Of a DNA stretch of 64,000 nucleotides, positions 8,364 through 16,594 are shown piece after piece; position 1 is the first letter of the stretch, and each line of letters begins with the position of its first letter. Where the stretch lies: assembly GCA_947631955.1 (NCBI GenBank), contig CANRNJ010000001.1, forward strand, positions 310,001 through 374,000, in the 5' to 3' direction. The translations under genes and the position numbers were made by a program. This DNA is from an uncultured Lachnospiraceae bacterium. GTDB lineage: Bacteria; Bacillota; Clostridia; Lachnospirales; Lachnospiraceae. The notes under the pieces are model-generated. The model had not been told where the DNA came from, did not search any database, and was given only the letters and a program-made list of their open reading frames with translations.

Positions 8364-8717
8364 CTAAAGGGCATACACCAGATCGTGCAGCACCACTTCC
8401 TCCGCCCTGCTCCTGATGCTGTTCATGTTCTGAAGCCAGCAGAGCCAGTCATCGGATTTCAGCTTCTCCGTCACGCCCTCCCTTTCCGCCATCTGTTTCA
8501 TGAGCCTATCCATCATCCCGTTACATTCCTCGTCAATCTCGGCAAGATGCTTCCACAAGGTTTCCGTCAAGATCATATAGGAATAAACGCCTCTGTGGTT
8601 TTCTTTCAGATATTTCTGCCTCATCCTGCCGTATCTGCCGATATGATATTCCGTCGTGTCTGAAAGCTTGAGGTCGGGGATCAGATAATCCCCCTCCCAA
8701 TGATATGTGATTTCCAT
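8364..8717 (-). CDS. tnpV: TnpV-family transposon protein
   Basis: 117 aa. The segments GDYLIPDLKL, IGRYGRMRQKYLKE, HLAEIDEE, LMKQMAEREGVTEKLK and NSIRSRAEEVVL match the TnpV proteins carried by Tn4451 and relatives, whose function is unknown. AAAGGAGGGC lies before the ATG. It is the last recognisable element gene on this side, so the right end of the element probably lies between 8718 and 8898. Confidence 0.82.
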   Translation of the reverse strand: MEITYHWEGDYLIPDLKLSDTTEYHIGRYGRMRQKYLKENHRGVYSYMILTETLWKHLAEIDEECNGMMDRLMKQMAEREGVTEKLKSDDWLCWLQNMNSIRSRAEEVVLHDLVYAL

Positions 8718-8839
8718 ATACAGCCGCCCTCCTTTGTGTTAAACTGTTTACAGATATGAATAAAAGGGTTATCACCTTCTTCCTGCTATTACAACATCTG
8801 CAATTTTCCATTCACCACAAATGAGCCAGCCGCATATGT

Positions 8840-8892
8840 TGTATTTTAGCAGATGCACATTTCCGCTAAAATACAGCGTTTTACGGAAATGT
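8840..8892. repeat. Nested inverted repeats, candidate element end or terminator
   Basis: TGTATTTTAGC (8840-8850) and GCTAAAATACA (8865-8875) are perfect complements around a 14 base loop. Overlapping them, CATTTCCG (8859-8866) pairs with CGGAAATG (8885-8892). The two structures are mutually exclusive. They lie between tnpV and the first gene that does not look element-borne. Either the right att site of the integrative element or a terminator for the flavodoxin gene would fit. Confidence 0.35.
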
Positions 8893-8898
8893 TTACAT

Positions 8899-9698
8899 CT
8901 ACAGTTCACAACATATCACATCGTCGGCAGATAAGCTGCCGTTCAGCATCCTGCCCTCCACGATCACCGTATCAGCCGCCACCGAGCCTTTTAATCCGTC
9001 CACGGTTTTTCCAAATCCGCTTCCGCCGGAAGTGGCAAACAATACGATCTTTTTTCCGGAAAAATCATAGCTTTCCAGAAAACTGTTGATGATCGTAGGA
9101 GCCACATACCACCAGATGGATAACCAATGAGGACAACATCGTACTGTTCCATATTTTCCACGGAACCGGAAATTGCGGGCCGGGCACTTGGATCGTTCAT
9201 CTCCACAGACGAACGGCTTTCAGAATTGCCGTAGTCCAGATCCTCGTCCGTATAAGGCTGCTCCGGCGTGATTTCATAGAGATCCGCGCCAAGTCCGTCA
9301 GCAAGCTTCTGCGCCACGCCCTCGGTGTTGTTGGTGGCAGAGAAATAAGCTACCAGGATCTTACTGTCCTCCGGCTCGCTGGCTGGTTCAGAATCAGAAC
9401 TGTCCGAATCGGATTCCTGCGTTATATCCGATCCAGAGGTCTGCTCCGGCGCTACCGAATCCAAAGCTGTGTCGGCCGCGACGGACTGCCCGTTTTCCTC
9501 TCCTGTTTCGTCGGATGCCCCGGTCTGCTCCTGCGTCTGAGATTCTTCCGGCATCTGAACATTTTCCGTGCCGCTCTGCTGCGGTTCGGTATCTTGGCTA
9601 TTGCCGACCGATTCCCCGCCTCCGGCACAGGCGGCAAGGGACAGTACCATCAAGGCTGCGAATAAAATTGCTGTGATCTTTTTTATTTTCTTCGTCAT
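8899..9698 (-). pseudogene. Flavodoxin-like lipoprotein, frameshifted
   Basis: N-terminal lipoprotein signal (KKITAILFAALMVLSLAAC, Cys about residue 20), then an acidic Ser/Glu/Gln-rich linker to about 110, then a flavodoxin domain with the FMN loop LVAYFSATNNTEGVAQ. Near 9117 the frame is lost: it reads IGYPSGGMWLL where the family has IGYPIWWYVAPTI. One missing C in the CC before ATCTGG explains it, and the frame after it (8899-9105) continues with the normal flavodoxin C-terminus (SGKKIVLFATSGGSGFG). Start taken at 9698; an upstream ATG at 9716 is possible. Probably a recent null allele, or a one-base sequence error. Surface flavodoxin lipoproteins may serve extracytoplasmic redox reactions. 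Confidence 0.8.
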
Positions 9699-9841
9699 TC
9701 TCACACTAATCCCCATTCCGGAGCGTTTTACGCGACAAGGGGCATGAAGTAAATTCTCTCAGAATTAACTTCGCCATCAGGGGAATTTGTGACGCTCCGG
9801 CACAAATTCCCGTTTGAAAAATAAGCTATCGAGCTTATTTT

Positions 9842-10597
9842 TCAATCTAATCCTCCATATTGTTTTTCATCCACCGGCTCCAGCCATTCATTCGAGCCGT
9901 TTTCACCCGGCACTTCAATCGCCAGATGGGAAAACCAGCTGTCCGGCGCCGCGCCGTGCCAGTGCTTCACGCCTGCGGGAATATTGATGCAGTCGCCCGG
10001 CTTCATTTCCACGGCCTCTTTTCCCCACTCCTGATAGTATCCGCGCCCGCCGACACAGATCAGGATCTGACCGCCGCCCTTGTCGGCGTGGTGGACATGC
10101 CAGTTATTCCGGCAGCCCGGCTCAAAGGTCACATTGAAGATACCCACCTGCTCTTTCGATATGGGAGCGAGATAGCTCTGCCCCGTAAAATACTGCGCAA
10201 AGCCGTCATTCGGTGCGCCGATGGGGAACAAGATCGTATTCTGATATTTGTCCTTCTCCGAAAGTTCCGGTTCCGCCTCGTTCCAGACATCCTTCGCCAG
10301 ACGGAACACCGCCCATGCCTTGGGCCAGCCTACATAAAAGCCCACATGGGTCACAATGGCGGCAATCTCCGCACGGGTTACGCCATGCGCCTTGGCGTTT
10401 TCCAGATGATAGGTCAGCGAGGAGTCCGTGATCCCCGAACTCATCAACGCCACCACGGTAATGATACACCGCGTTTTCAGATCGATGTCGGGGTTGTTCC
10501 AGTTTTCGCCAAAGAGAATGTCGTCGTTGAAATGGGCGAAATCCGGCGCGAAGCCGCCAAGCTGATCTCTGCCCGCTGTCTGTGTGATTTTTTCCAT
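9842..10597 (-). CDS. Carboxymuconolactone decarboxylase-cupin fusion
   Basis: 251 aa from the ATG at 10597, which has AGGAGG ten bases upstream; the longer frame to 10732 has no such site. Residues 1-105 are an AhpD/CMD-like helical domain (DLKTRCIITVVALMSSGI, HLENAKAHGVTRAEIAAIVTH). Its usual CxxC pair is absent. Residues about 130-250 are a cupin with metal ligands in NNWHVHHADKGGGQ and the later KHWHGA. The neighbours are an aldo/keto reductase and a flavodoxin, a grouping frequent in gut Firmicutes and suggestive of small-molecule redox chemistry. Substrate unknown. Confidence 0.85.
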   Translation of the reverse strand: MEKITQTAGRDQLGGFAPDFAHFNDDILFGENWNNPDIDLKTRCIITVVALMSSGITDSSLTYHLENAKAHGVTRAEIAAIVTHVGFYVGWPKAWAVFRLAKDVWNEAEPELSEKDKYQNTILFPIGAPNDGFAQYFTGQSYLAPISKEQVGIFNVTFEPGCRNNWHVHHADKGGGQILICVGGRGYYQEWGKEAVEMKPGDCINIPAGVKHWHGAAPDSWFSHLAIEVPGENGSNEWLEPVDEKQYGGLD

Positions 10598-10765
10598 AGT
10601 GTTTGTCCTCCTGTGATTGAATCTATTCCTGTTATTGATGCTCTCCGTTGGATGTTTTAACGGGTCTGCATCTTTTATACCATATCCACTAATGCCAACA
10701 CCGTAAACCATTCCGGGAGAATTGCGCCGCAATCCTCGTGACGCAGACTGCCGAATCTGCGTCTT

Positions 10766-11776
10766 TTACACTACATTTCCCGCCTTCTGCTTGCCGTTCT
10801 GCGCCATCACTCCTACCAGTTCATGAGGCACATATAATTCTTCCAGATAGTCGATCTCGTCCTGCGTCAACTCCAGATCCACCGCCTTTGCCGCGCCGCC
10901 CACATGGGAGAACTTTGTCGCGCCCACCACGGGAGCGGTCACTTTTGTCAAAAGCCATGCAAGGGAGATCTCCGTCATGGAAACGCCCCGCTTATCCGCA
11001 AGTTCCACGACACGGGCGATGATTTTTCCGTCCGCCTCCGCCGTAGCGTCATATTTGAATTTGGCATAGGCATCCTGCTCCAGCCGTTTCGACGTTTCAC
11101 CGGGGCGCTTGGAGAGCCGCCCGCCTGCCAGCGCACTGTAGGGCGTCATGGCGATATTCTGATCGGCGCAGAAGGGCGCCATCTCCCGTTCTTCTTCGCG
11201 AGCGATCAGGTTATAGTGCCCCTGCACGGACACAAACTCCGTAAGTCCCTGTTCCCTTGCATAAAAGTTCGCCTTGGCCAGCTGCCACGCATAGCAGTTG
11301 GAAATGCCGATATAACGGGCTTTGCCTGCCTTGACTGCATTGTGCAGCCCCTCCATGATCTCCTCCATGGGCGTGTGGTAGTCCCACATATGATAGATAT
11401 AGAGATCCACATAATCCATGCCGAGGTTTTTCAGGCTCTGATCCAGATAATTTTCAATGTGCTTCTGTCCGCTTACGCCCGCGTCGATCTCCTCCTGCGT
11501 CCGGGGTGTAAATTTCGTGGCGATCACCACATCGTCCCGCTTTGCAAAACTTTTAAGCGCACGCCCGACGTACTGCTCGCTGGTGCCGTTCTGATAGGCG
11601 ATGGCTGTGTCATAGAAATTGATGCCCAAGTCAAGGCCATGCTTGATGATTTCACGGGTCTGCGCCTCATCCAGCGTCCAGCTGTGCTGCCCGGCGGCAG
11701 CATCGCCGAAACCCATACAGCCCATGCAGATGCGGGAAACCTTTAGATTCGATTTTCCTAAATTTGTGTATTTCAT
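10766..11776 (-). CDS. Aldo/keto reductase
   Basis: 336 aa from the ATG at 11776 with AAGGAGG eight bases upstream. TIM-barrel AKR signatures: LGKSNLKVSRICMGCMGFGD at the N-terminus, catalytic Asp/Tyr in NFYDTAIAYQNGTSE (about 50-60), Lys in VIATKFTPR and His in DLYIYHMWDY, then the NADPH-binding end VVGATKFSHV. It reduces aldehydes or ketones with NADPH; the substrate cannot be read from the sequence. It lies just upstream of the CMD-cupin gene on the same strand (168 bases) and downstream of a TetR regulator that may control it. Confidence 0.9.
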   Translation of the reverse strand: MKYTNLGKSNLKVSRICMGCMGFGDAAAGQHSWTLDEAQTREIIKHGLDLGINFYDTAIAYQNGTSEQYVGRALKSFAKRDDVVIATKFTPRTQEEIDAGVSGQKHIENYLDQSLKNLGMDYVDLYIYHMWDYHTPMEEIMEGLHNAVKAGKARYIGISNCYAWQLAKANFYAREQGLTEFVSVQGHYNLIAREEEREMAPFCADQNIAMTPYSALAGGRLSKRPGETSKRLEQDAYAKFKYDATAEADGKIIARVVELADKRGVSMTEISLAWLLTKVTAPVVGATKFSHVGGAAKAVDLELTQDEIDYLEELYVPHELVGVMAQNGKQKAGNVV

Positions 11777-11897
11777 TGTAAGCCCTCCTTTCAAATTTCA
11801 TTTTGATTCCTCATCTAACTTTTTGGCTGCATAAAGACTATTGCCTGTTCCGGTAAAATAGAAGATCATACCGTTTTCCTCCTGACTTGACTGCTTT

Positions 11898-12521
11898 TTA
11901 ATCCTTCAGCAGACCTTTCACACAGTTGTATGTGATCTCATAAATCGTCATAAACACATAGTTCACGCCCGCCTGCTCCATGGCCGTCCGCTGCTTCTCA
12001 TTGACCACCGTATAGGGATAGATCCCAAACATGAACGGGAAAAATGTGTACAGAAAGCGCTGTTTCTCCGCTATCGGCATCTTGGGGAAATACTGCTCCA
12101 GACAGCGCATGACCGCCCGCAGGGAACCTCCGTAAGCCACCTTAAACTCCGTGAGCCGCTCCAGCCGGCTGCTGCTTTCCAGATCATAATGGTTCATCGA
12201 CATGATCTTGAGAAGCTGCTCCCGTTTCTCCAGAGAACGAGCCAGCTTATCGGCAAACTCATCCTTGGTAAGCGTTTTATGCTCCTCCATCATCCGGTTC
12301 AGGTCGGCGATCCAAAGCTCATTTTCCCTCTGCAGTAACGCAAGGAATATTTCTTCTTTCGTCTGAAAGTAATTATAGATCGAAGTTCTGGTAAAGCTGG
12401 TCGCGTTCCCGATGTCTTTTAAAGTGATCTCTTTAAAGCTTTTTGTCTTATAAAGTTCCTCGCAGGCGTTGATGATCTCTTCCTTTCTTGCGTTGGTAAG
12501 TTCCGGTGATCCTTTTGGCAT
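11898..12521 (-). CDS. TetR/AcrR-family regulator
   Basis: 207 aa. N-terminal helix-turn-helix: NARKEEIINACEELYKTKS, then FKEITLKDIGNATSFTRTSI and YNYFQTKEEIFLALL, the classical TetR DNA-binding pattern. The C-terminal ligand domain is unassigned. AAGGAG lies 8 bases before the ATG. Two palindromic sites about 300 bases upstream (12816-12869) are good operator candidates. It may control the aldo/keto reductase operon downstream and the now truncated permease gene upstream. Confidence 0.9.
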   Translation of the reverse strand: MPKGSPELTNARKEEIINACEELYKTKSFKEITLKDIGNATSFTRTSIYNYFQTKEEIFLALLQRENELWIADLNRMMEEHKTLTKDEFADKLARSLEKREQLLKIMSMNHYDLESSSRLERLTEFKVAYGGSLRAVMRCLEQYFPKMPIAEKQRFLYTFFPFMFGIYPYTVVNEKQRTAMEQAGVNYVFMTIYEITYNCVKGLLKD

Positions 12522-12588
12522 TTTGTTTTCTCCTTGTCATTTTATCTAAGGATAAGCAGAGCGCGTCTTCCTTAGGTATAATCCGCAG

Positions 12589-12792
12589 CTATATGGTACT
12601 GTTCACGATGATTCCCGCTGCAAAGGAAAATACCATAATAAACAGCAGGTACAGCAAAAATCTTCTGATCCCCAGCACGATCTTCAGCGCACCAAGGTTT
12701 GTGATCTTTGCAGCCGGGCCGGTCGCTTTCACGTTTCTTCCAAAATTTTTCAAAAAACGGACTTTGACTGCTTTTCCTTCAGGGAAAAACAC
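12589..12792 (-). pseudogene. C-terminal fragment of a membrane permease
   Basis: 67 codons from a GTG with no good ribosome site. The segment ATGPAAKITNLGALKIVLG followed by a hydrophobic helix LLYLLFIMVFSFAAGIIVN resembles the last membrane helix of the ArsP-like/DUF318 permease family. The body of the protein is missing. It sits between the TetR gene and the candidate operators, so it is probably the stump of the regulator's original target. Confidence 0.45.
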
Positions 12793-12815
12793 TTGCAGAT
12801 CACATCTCCGTTTTT

Positions 12816-12869
12816 ATTCTGACATCGTGTCAATATGAAGTGTAGTACCATTCTGACACCGTGTCAATA
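12816..12869. promoter_or_regulatory. Two direct copies of a palindromic operator
   Basis: ATTCTGACATCGTGTCAATA at 12816-12835 and ATTCTGACACCGTGTCAATA at 12850-12869 differ at one base. Each contains the palindrome TGACA-YCG-TGTCA. Centres are 34 bases apart. Paired palindromes of this size near a TetR gene are typical binding sites for the regulator. The rest of 12870-13260 holds no gene that I can support. Confidence 0.65.
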
Positions 12870-13266
12870 CTCAGTCAAAAATAAAATGCACATTTTTTGC
12901 GCATTTTATTTTCATCCATATATAAAAAGGAAAAAGGATCCGTCATTCGCCCGGACTTATGGTTTCCAAGGAATCCCTTGTTTTTCCGCATCATTATAGT
13001 TGCCGATATAAACTACATTGCGCTGAAAAGGTAATTTTCTCTAAAATTATCAAGGGATTCGCATTTTTCACTGACATCTGGATTGTAGGGTTTTATTTTT
13101 CCCAAATAATATTATACTCTAAGCCCTTTGCAGCCGACTGTTGCGAGATGGTCGAAAAGTCTTGACCATCCCGGTATTTCCTGTATAATTGATTTAGATA
13201 AAAAGCAAGGAATTGGAAACCCATGAAAATAATGCCAAACCGCCTGGCAGAGGTTTTTCCGATACC

Positions 13267-13383
13267 AGAAAGAGCTTCCCTGTCATGGAATACTATGCGG
13301 ATACGGTTTTATCCATTTCCATGTATAACGGAATGACGGAAGAAGAACAGGCATATGTCATTAAAGCGATCGGTTATTTTTGA
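13267..13383 (+). pseudogene. C-terminal stump of a DegT-type sugar aminotransferase
   Basis: The frame ending at the TGA of 13381-13383 reads FPVMEYYADTVLSISMYNGM followed by TEEEQAYVIKAIGYF. This is the characteristic last ~35 residues of DegT/DnrJ/EryC1 PLP-dependent sugar aminotransferases. The rest of the enzyme is missing, so this is a deletion scar. It directly precedes an FdtA-like sugar isomerase, its natural partner in nucleotide-amino-sugar pathways. Confidence 0.65.
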
Positions 13384-13409
13384 CGAAAAGAGAGTCCTGG
13401 ATAAAAGAT

Positions 13410-13829
13410 ATGAAGTTAAAGGAACAATATAAGTTAATTTACTTTAAAGATCTGGGGGACGAACGAGGAAATCTCGTGGTGATTGAAGGCGCGGGGTGGG
13501 ACATTCCCTTTGACATCAAGCGGGTATTCTATATTTACGGCTCCGACTCCACAGTGATCCGTGGTCAGCATGCAAACCGGGAAACCGAATTTCTGCTTGT
13601 CAATGTGAGCGAAAGCAGTAAAGTGAGGGTGGACAATGGTTTGGAAACTGCCGTGATCGAACTAAACCAACCGGGCATGGGGCTGTATCTGTCCCCAATG
13701 ATCTGGAAAGATATGTATGATTTTTCTACAAATTCTATTCTGTTGGTACTCTGCAGCCGCCATTATGATGAGAAAGAATACATACGAGATTATCAGGAAT
13801 ATCTGCGGGAGATAAAAGGAAAGGTTTAA
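13410..13829 (+). CDS. FdtA/WxcM-like dTDP-sugar 3,4-ketoisomerase
   Basis: 139 aa from the ATG at 13410; an in-frame TTG at 13380 overlaps the aminotransferase stop. The small cupin begins YKLIYFKDLGDERGNLVVIE and has the FdtA signature IKRVFYIYGSDSTVIRGQHA and a Tyr/His-lined barrel (YLSPMIWKDMYDF). The family isomerises dTDP-4-keto-6-deoxyglucose to the 3-keto sugar before an aminotransferase acts. The partner here is only a stump, so the pathway is probably inactive unless another aminotransferase exists elsewhere. A 3 base gap links it to the glycosyltransferase. Confidence 0.85.
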   Translation: MKLKEQYKLIYFKDLGDERGNLVVIEGAGWDIPFDIKRVFYIYGSDSTVIRGQHANRETEFLLVNVSESSKVRVDNGLETAVIELNQPGMGLYLSPMIWKDMYDFSTNSILLVLCSRHYDEKEYIRDYQEYLREIKGKV

Positions 13830-13832
13830 GTT

Positions 13833-14813
13833 ATGAGTAAAATATCCATAGTCATTCCTGTGTATTATAATGAAGATACCCTGATGGACCTTTACCGGGA
13901 TATGAAGGAAAATATCTTGAGCGGAGTGATCGGCGAATATGAACTGGTCTTCGTAGACGACGGCTCCGGAGACAATTCCTGGAAGATCATGAATGAGATA
14001 AAAGCGTTGGATGAGAATGTTCATTTGGTAAAGCTGTCCCGCAATTTCGGTGAACACGCTGCTCTTCTGGCAGGTCTGAGTGTCTGCACAGGGGACTGCG
14101 CCGTGACCAAACAAGCGGACCTCCAGGAAGACTCCACACTGATCGCGGAAATGTACGAGCGATGGAAACAGGGCTATAAAGTGGTCCTAGCCGTTCGTCG
14201 TTCCAGGGACGAAAACGCGGTAAAGGTCTTTTTTGCCAATCTGTATTATGCGATGGTGCGGAAATTTGTCAACAAAAATATGCCTGTCGGAGGATGCGAC
14301 TGCTATCTGATCGACAGAAAGGTCATTGAAGTTCTGGAACGTCTGGATGAGAAAAACTCCAGCCTGACCCTGCAAGTCCTCTGGGCAGGCTTTCGCACGG
14401 ACAAAGTCTACTTTGACAGAAAAGACCGGGAAAAAGGGAAATCCCGTTGGACCTTTTCCAAAAAGTTTAAACTGGTGCTAGATTCCATGATGAGTTTTTC
14501 CTATGTGCCCATCCGTATGATGAGTTATGTGGGTGCACTCTTCGACCTGTTTGCGTTGATCCTCTTGATCAGCGTGTTGGTAGAATATTTTACTCATGGA
14601 GTTCCCATCATCGGTTGGTCCTCCCTGATGTGTATGGTCCTTTTGTCGGCAGGACTCATCCTGTCCATGTTGGGAATTTTGGGAGAATACCTCTGGCGCA
14701 CACTGGATGCCTCCCGTTCGAGGCCTCCTTTTATCATTGATGAAGAAATCGTATCAGGGCATTACACTCCTGTTGGAGAAAACACATGTCACAAAAAATC
14801 TATCGAAGATTAA
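13833..14813 (+). CDS. GT2 family glycosyltransferase (polyprenyl-phosphate type)
   Basis: 326 aa. GT-A domain with SIVIPVYYNEDTL, VFVDDGSGDNSW and KQADLQED (DXD-like) motifs, then two C-terminal membrane helices (about 230-255 and 265-290: FALILLISVLVEYF, VLLSAGLILSMLGILGEYLW). This is the GtrB/ArnC/DPM1 type that moves a sugar from a nucleotide donor to undecaprenyl phosphate. With the GtrA-like gene downstream it would supply sugars for glycosylation of a cell-surface polymer. RBS AAAGGAAAGG before the ATG; its 3' end overlaps the next, broken gene by 28 bases. Confidence 0.9.
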   Translation: MSKISIVIPVYYNEDTLMDLYRDMKENILSGVIGEYELVFVDDGSGDNSWKIMNEIKALDENVHLVKLSRNFGEHAALLAGLSVCTGDCAVTKQADLQEDSTLIAEMYERWKQGYKVVLAVRRSRDENAVKVFFANLYYAMVRKFVNKNMPVGGCDCYLIDRKVIEVLERLDEKNSSLTLQVLWAGFRTDKVYFDRKDREKGKSRWTFSKKFKLVLDSMMSFSYVPIRMMSYVGALFDLFALILLISVLVEYFTHGVPIIGWSSLMCMVLLSAGLILSMLGILGEYLWRTLDASRSRPPFIIDEEIVSGHYTPVGENTCHKKSIED

Positions 14814-15528
14814 AAATCCTGCTTATACTGAACAGCATATTGGCTGCCGTTAAAATTATTTTTGTAGACTTTGCGTGCATCTGACTGATGCAGTTATTCC
14901 GAGCTGTCACTGGGGCTCAACGGTGTGGTGCTCTTTATGCCTTTTGTCACATTGGGAAGTTTCAGTATTATGTGCCGCCATATAGCTTTTTGCATGCTCC
15001 TCCACTTTGGCATCTGTACCGGCATAGGCGGAGCAATCTGGGGGGGGAATCACTCCATTTCCCACGGCATTTTGGGCGCCGTCTTATCCTTGGCACTTTT
15101 TTGGTCTGTGCTCTGAAGGTAAAAAAAGCGCGACACTGATTTATCTGCTGTTATTCAGCATGTCCTTTCTTGTGGTTTTAGGCAACGGATATACCTTGTG
15201 GGCCGATCTAACCAACACCGCTGCACAAATGCGGGGAATCATTAAGGAGGAACCGACGGCAGGAATCTTTACCAACTACATTCGGGCATATATTACCAAC
15301 TGTACTTATGAAGATTTTCGGCCAAACACCCGCGAAGATGAAAATTGTCTGATCGTCACCAATCTGTTGGGAATGTTACCCGGAGAAAAACCGGATGTGA
15401 TCGTGGTGGACTGTTGGTACGGCGGCCTGAAAGGGCCTCCCGACAGTTGGATCATGCAGTATATCGAGAATGAATTTGGATACAGCACGGTGATAGACAA
15501 CGCCTATGTTCGTTTTTATCGAAAATAA
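14786..15528 (+). pseudogene. Broken integral membrane protein of the glycan locus
   Basis: ATG at 14786 with GGAG upstream starts a hydrophobic N-terminus (IYRRLKILLILNSILAAVKI) that stops after 32 codons. Hydrophobic pieces in other frames follow (to 15139), including one crossing a run of eight G at 15040-15047. The last 120 codons (from 15160) are open and read as a soluble extracytoplasmic end (YIRAYITNCTYEDFRPN, LLGMLPGEKPDVIVVDCWYG). In GtrA-GtrB loci the third gene is usually a multi-TM glycosyltransferase; this is probably that gene after deletion and frameshifts. The 15160-15528 frame alone is unlikely to be an independent protein. Confidence 0.65.
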
Positions 15529-15547
15529 CGGGAAAGCGATGTGAAAC

Positions 15548-16057
15548 ATGAAGAAAAATGATCTGATCCAATTTCTAAAATTTGCTTTAGTGGGTGTATC
15601 CAACACTGTGGTCAGCGAGGCGGTTTATGCCATCCTTGTGTATTGGAAAATACACTATCTCGCCGCCAGCCTCATCGGATTTTTGCTGAGCGTGCTGAAT
15701 GCATATTTCTGGAGCAGCAGATATGTCTTCACCGAACAGCCGCATGAGGAGAAACGGGTTTGGTGGAAGGTACTCATAAAAACCTATGCAGCATATCTGT
15801 GGGGGTATCTAGCAAGCGCGGCTCTTTTGGTATTTTGGATCGATCTCATCAAGGTCAGCCGTTTCATGGAACACTTGGGAACCCGTCTGGTCAATGCAGG
15901 TTATGAGCGGTTAGATGCTGTCTTTTTGGGGAATCTGTTAGCAGCGGCACTAAATCTTGTTATCACGGTTCCCATGAATTTCGTAACAAACAAATATTGG
16001 GCATACCGGCAAAAAAGTAACCCCAAACGATCATCTGACCGTTTTCGCAGAGGATAA
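15548..16057 (+). CDS. GtrA-family membrane protein (lipid-linked sugar flippase candidate)
   Basis: 169 aa with four predicted helices, beginning FLKFALVGVSNTVVSEAVYA and ending NLVITVPMNFVTNKYWAYR, the conserved GtrA start and end. GtrA proteins are thought to flip undecaprenyl-phosphate sugars made by GtrB-type transferases. It follows the broken membrane protein by 19 bases. The gene itself appears intact. Confidence 0.87.
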   Translation: MKKNDLIQFLKFALVGVSNTVVSEAVYAILVYWKIHYLAASLIGFLLSVLNAYFWSSRYVFTEQPHEEKRVWWKVLIKTYAAYLWGYLASAALLVFWIDLIKVSRFMEHLGTRLVNAGYERLDAVFLGNLLAAALNLVITVPMNFVTNKYWAYRQKSNPKRSSDRFRRG

Positions 16058-16146
16058 CAATATATAACATAAAGCAGCTAAGGCAGCGATCACCTTCATA
16101 TCCGGGGCTTTCTCATATCTTCCCATTAATGATAATTGGGTGAAAA

Positions 16147-16249
16147 GGGGCTCACCAGTCACCCGGTGAACCCCTTGACGCTCATTTTTTATTGACCGCC
16201 GCCTGCGCGGTGAGGTGACGAAGTGAACTGATTATCCCTCCCCCCCCCC
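16147..16249 (-). repeat. Repeat copy A: terminator hairpin, ppdK-3'-end-like tail and C10 run
   Basis: Hairpin 16147-16174 (GGGGCTCACC/GGTGAACCCC with a T run on the minus strand) is almost identical to the terminator after ppdK. To its right, 16181-16215 on the minus strand encodes RHLTAQAAVNKK and a stop, resembling the PPDK C-terminus RLAAAQAAIKEK. This is followed by ten C at 16240-16249. The rest of the gap between 16058 and 16594 holds only the 50-aa ORF described separately and AT-rich sequence. Confidence 0.75.
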
Positions 16250-16384
16250 GAATAGTTTTACCTCTTTTACTCCTAAGTCCAGCATAATATTTCCATAAAA
16301 CATATAAAATTTTTCATTTTTATACTCGTATATTAAGTTAAATTGTGTTATCACTTTTCCAGTTACAGTTATTTCATTCCTCAT
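16232..16384 (-). CDS. 50-aa protein ending in a G10 run (candidate phase-variable tail)
   Basis: ATG at 16384 with AAGGAAGG eight bases upstream. The protein starts MRNEITVTGKVITQ, continues through YKNEKFYMFYGNIMLDLGVK and runs into ten G, ending LFGGGEG. With one more G, or two fewer, the frame would instead read through the repeat and end SSLRHLTAQAAVNKK. With one fewer it would take a third ending. The reading frame and ribosome site look genuine although no family is recognised. It is the last gene of the island cassette that also holds the lipoprotein and isochorismatase-like genes. Confidence 0.5.
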   Translation of the reverse strand: MRNEITVTGKVITQFNLIYEYKNEKFYMFYGNIMLDLGVKEVKLFGGGEG

Positions 16385-16594
16385 TTGTAAAACCTTCCTT
16401 GAATCTCAATACAACATTAAATCATCAAGAAATGAATAAACTGTCAGGGTTCAATAAGAATCAATTTTTTAAAAAATGGAATGAAAATTTTTAAATAAAA
16501 AAGAGGAGCTAATTAAAGTTCCTCTCTCACCATATGTCTTAATCCTATCAAAAAAATCAAAACGCTTGATAAATTCAAAAAGTTTGATAATTCT

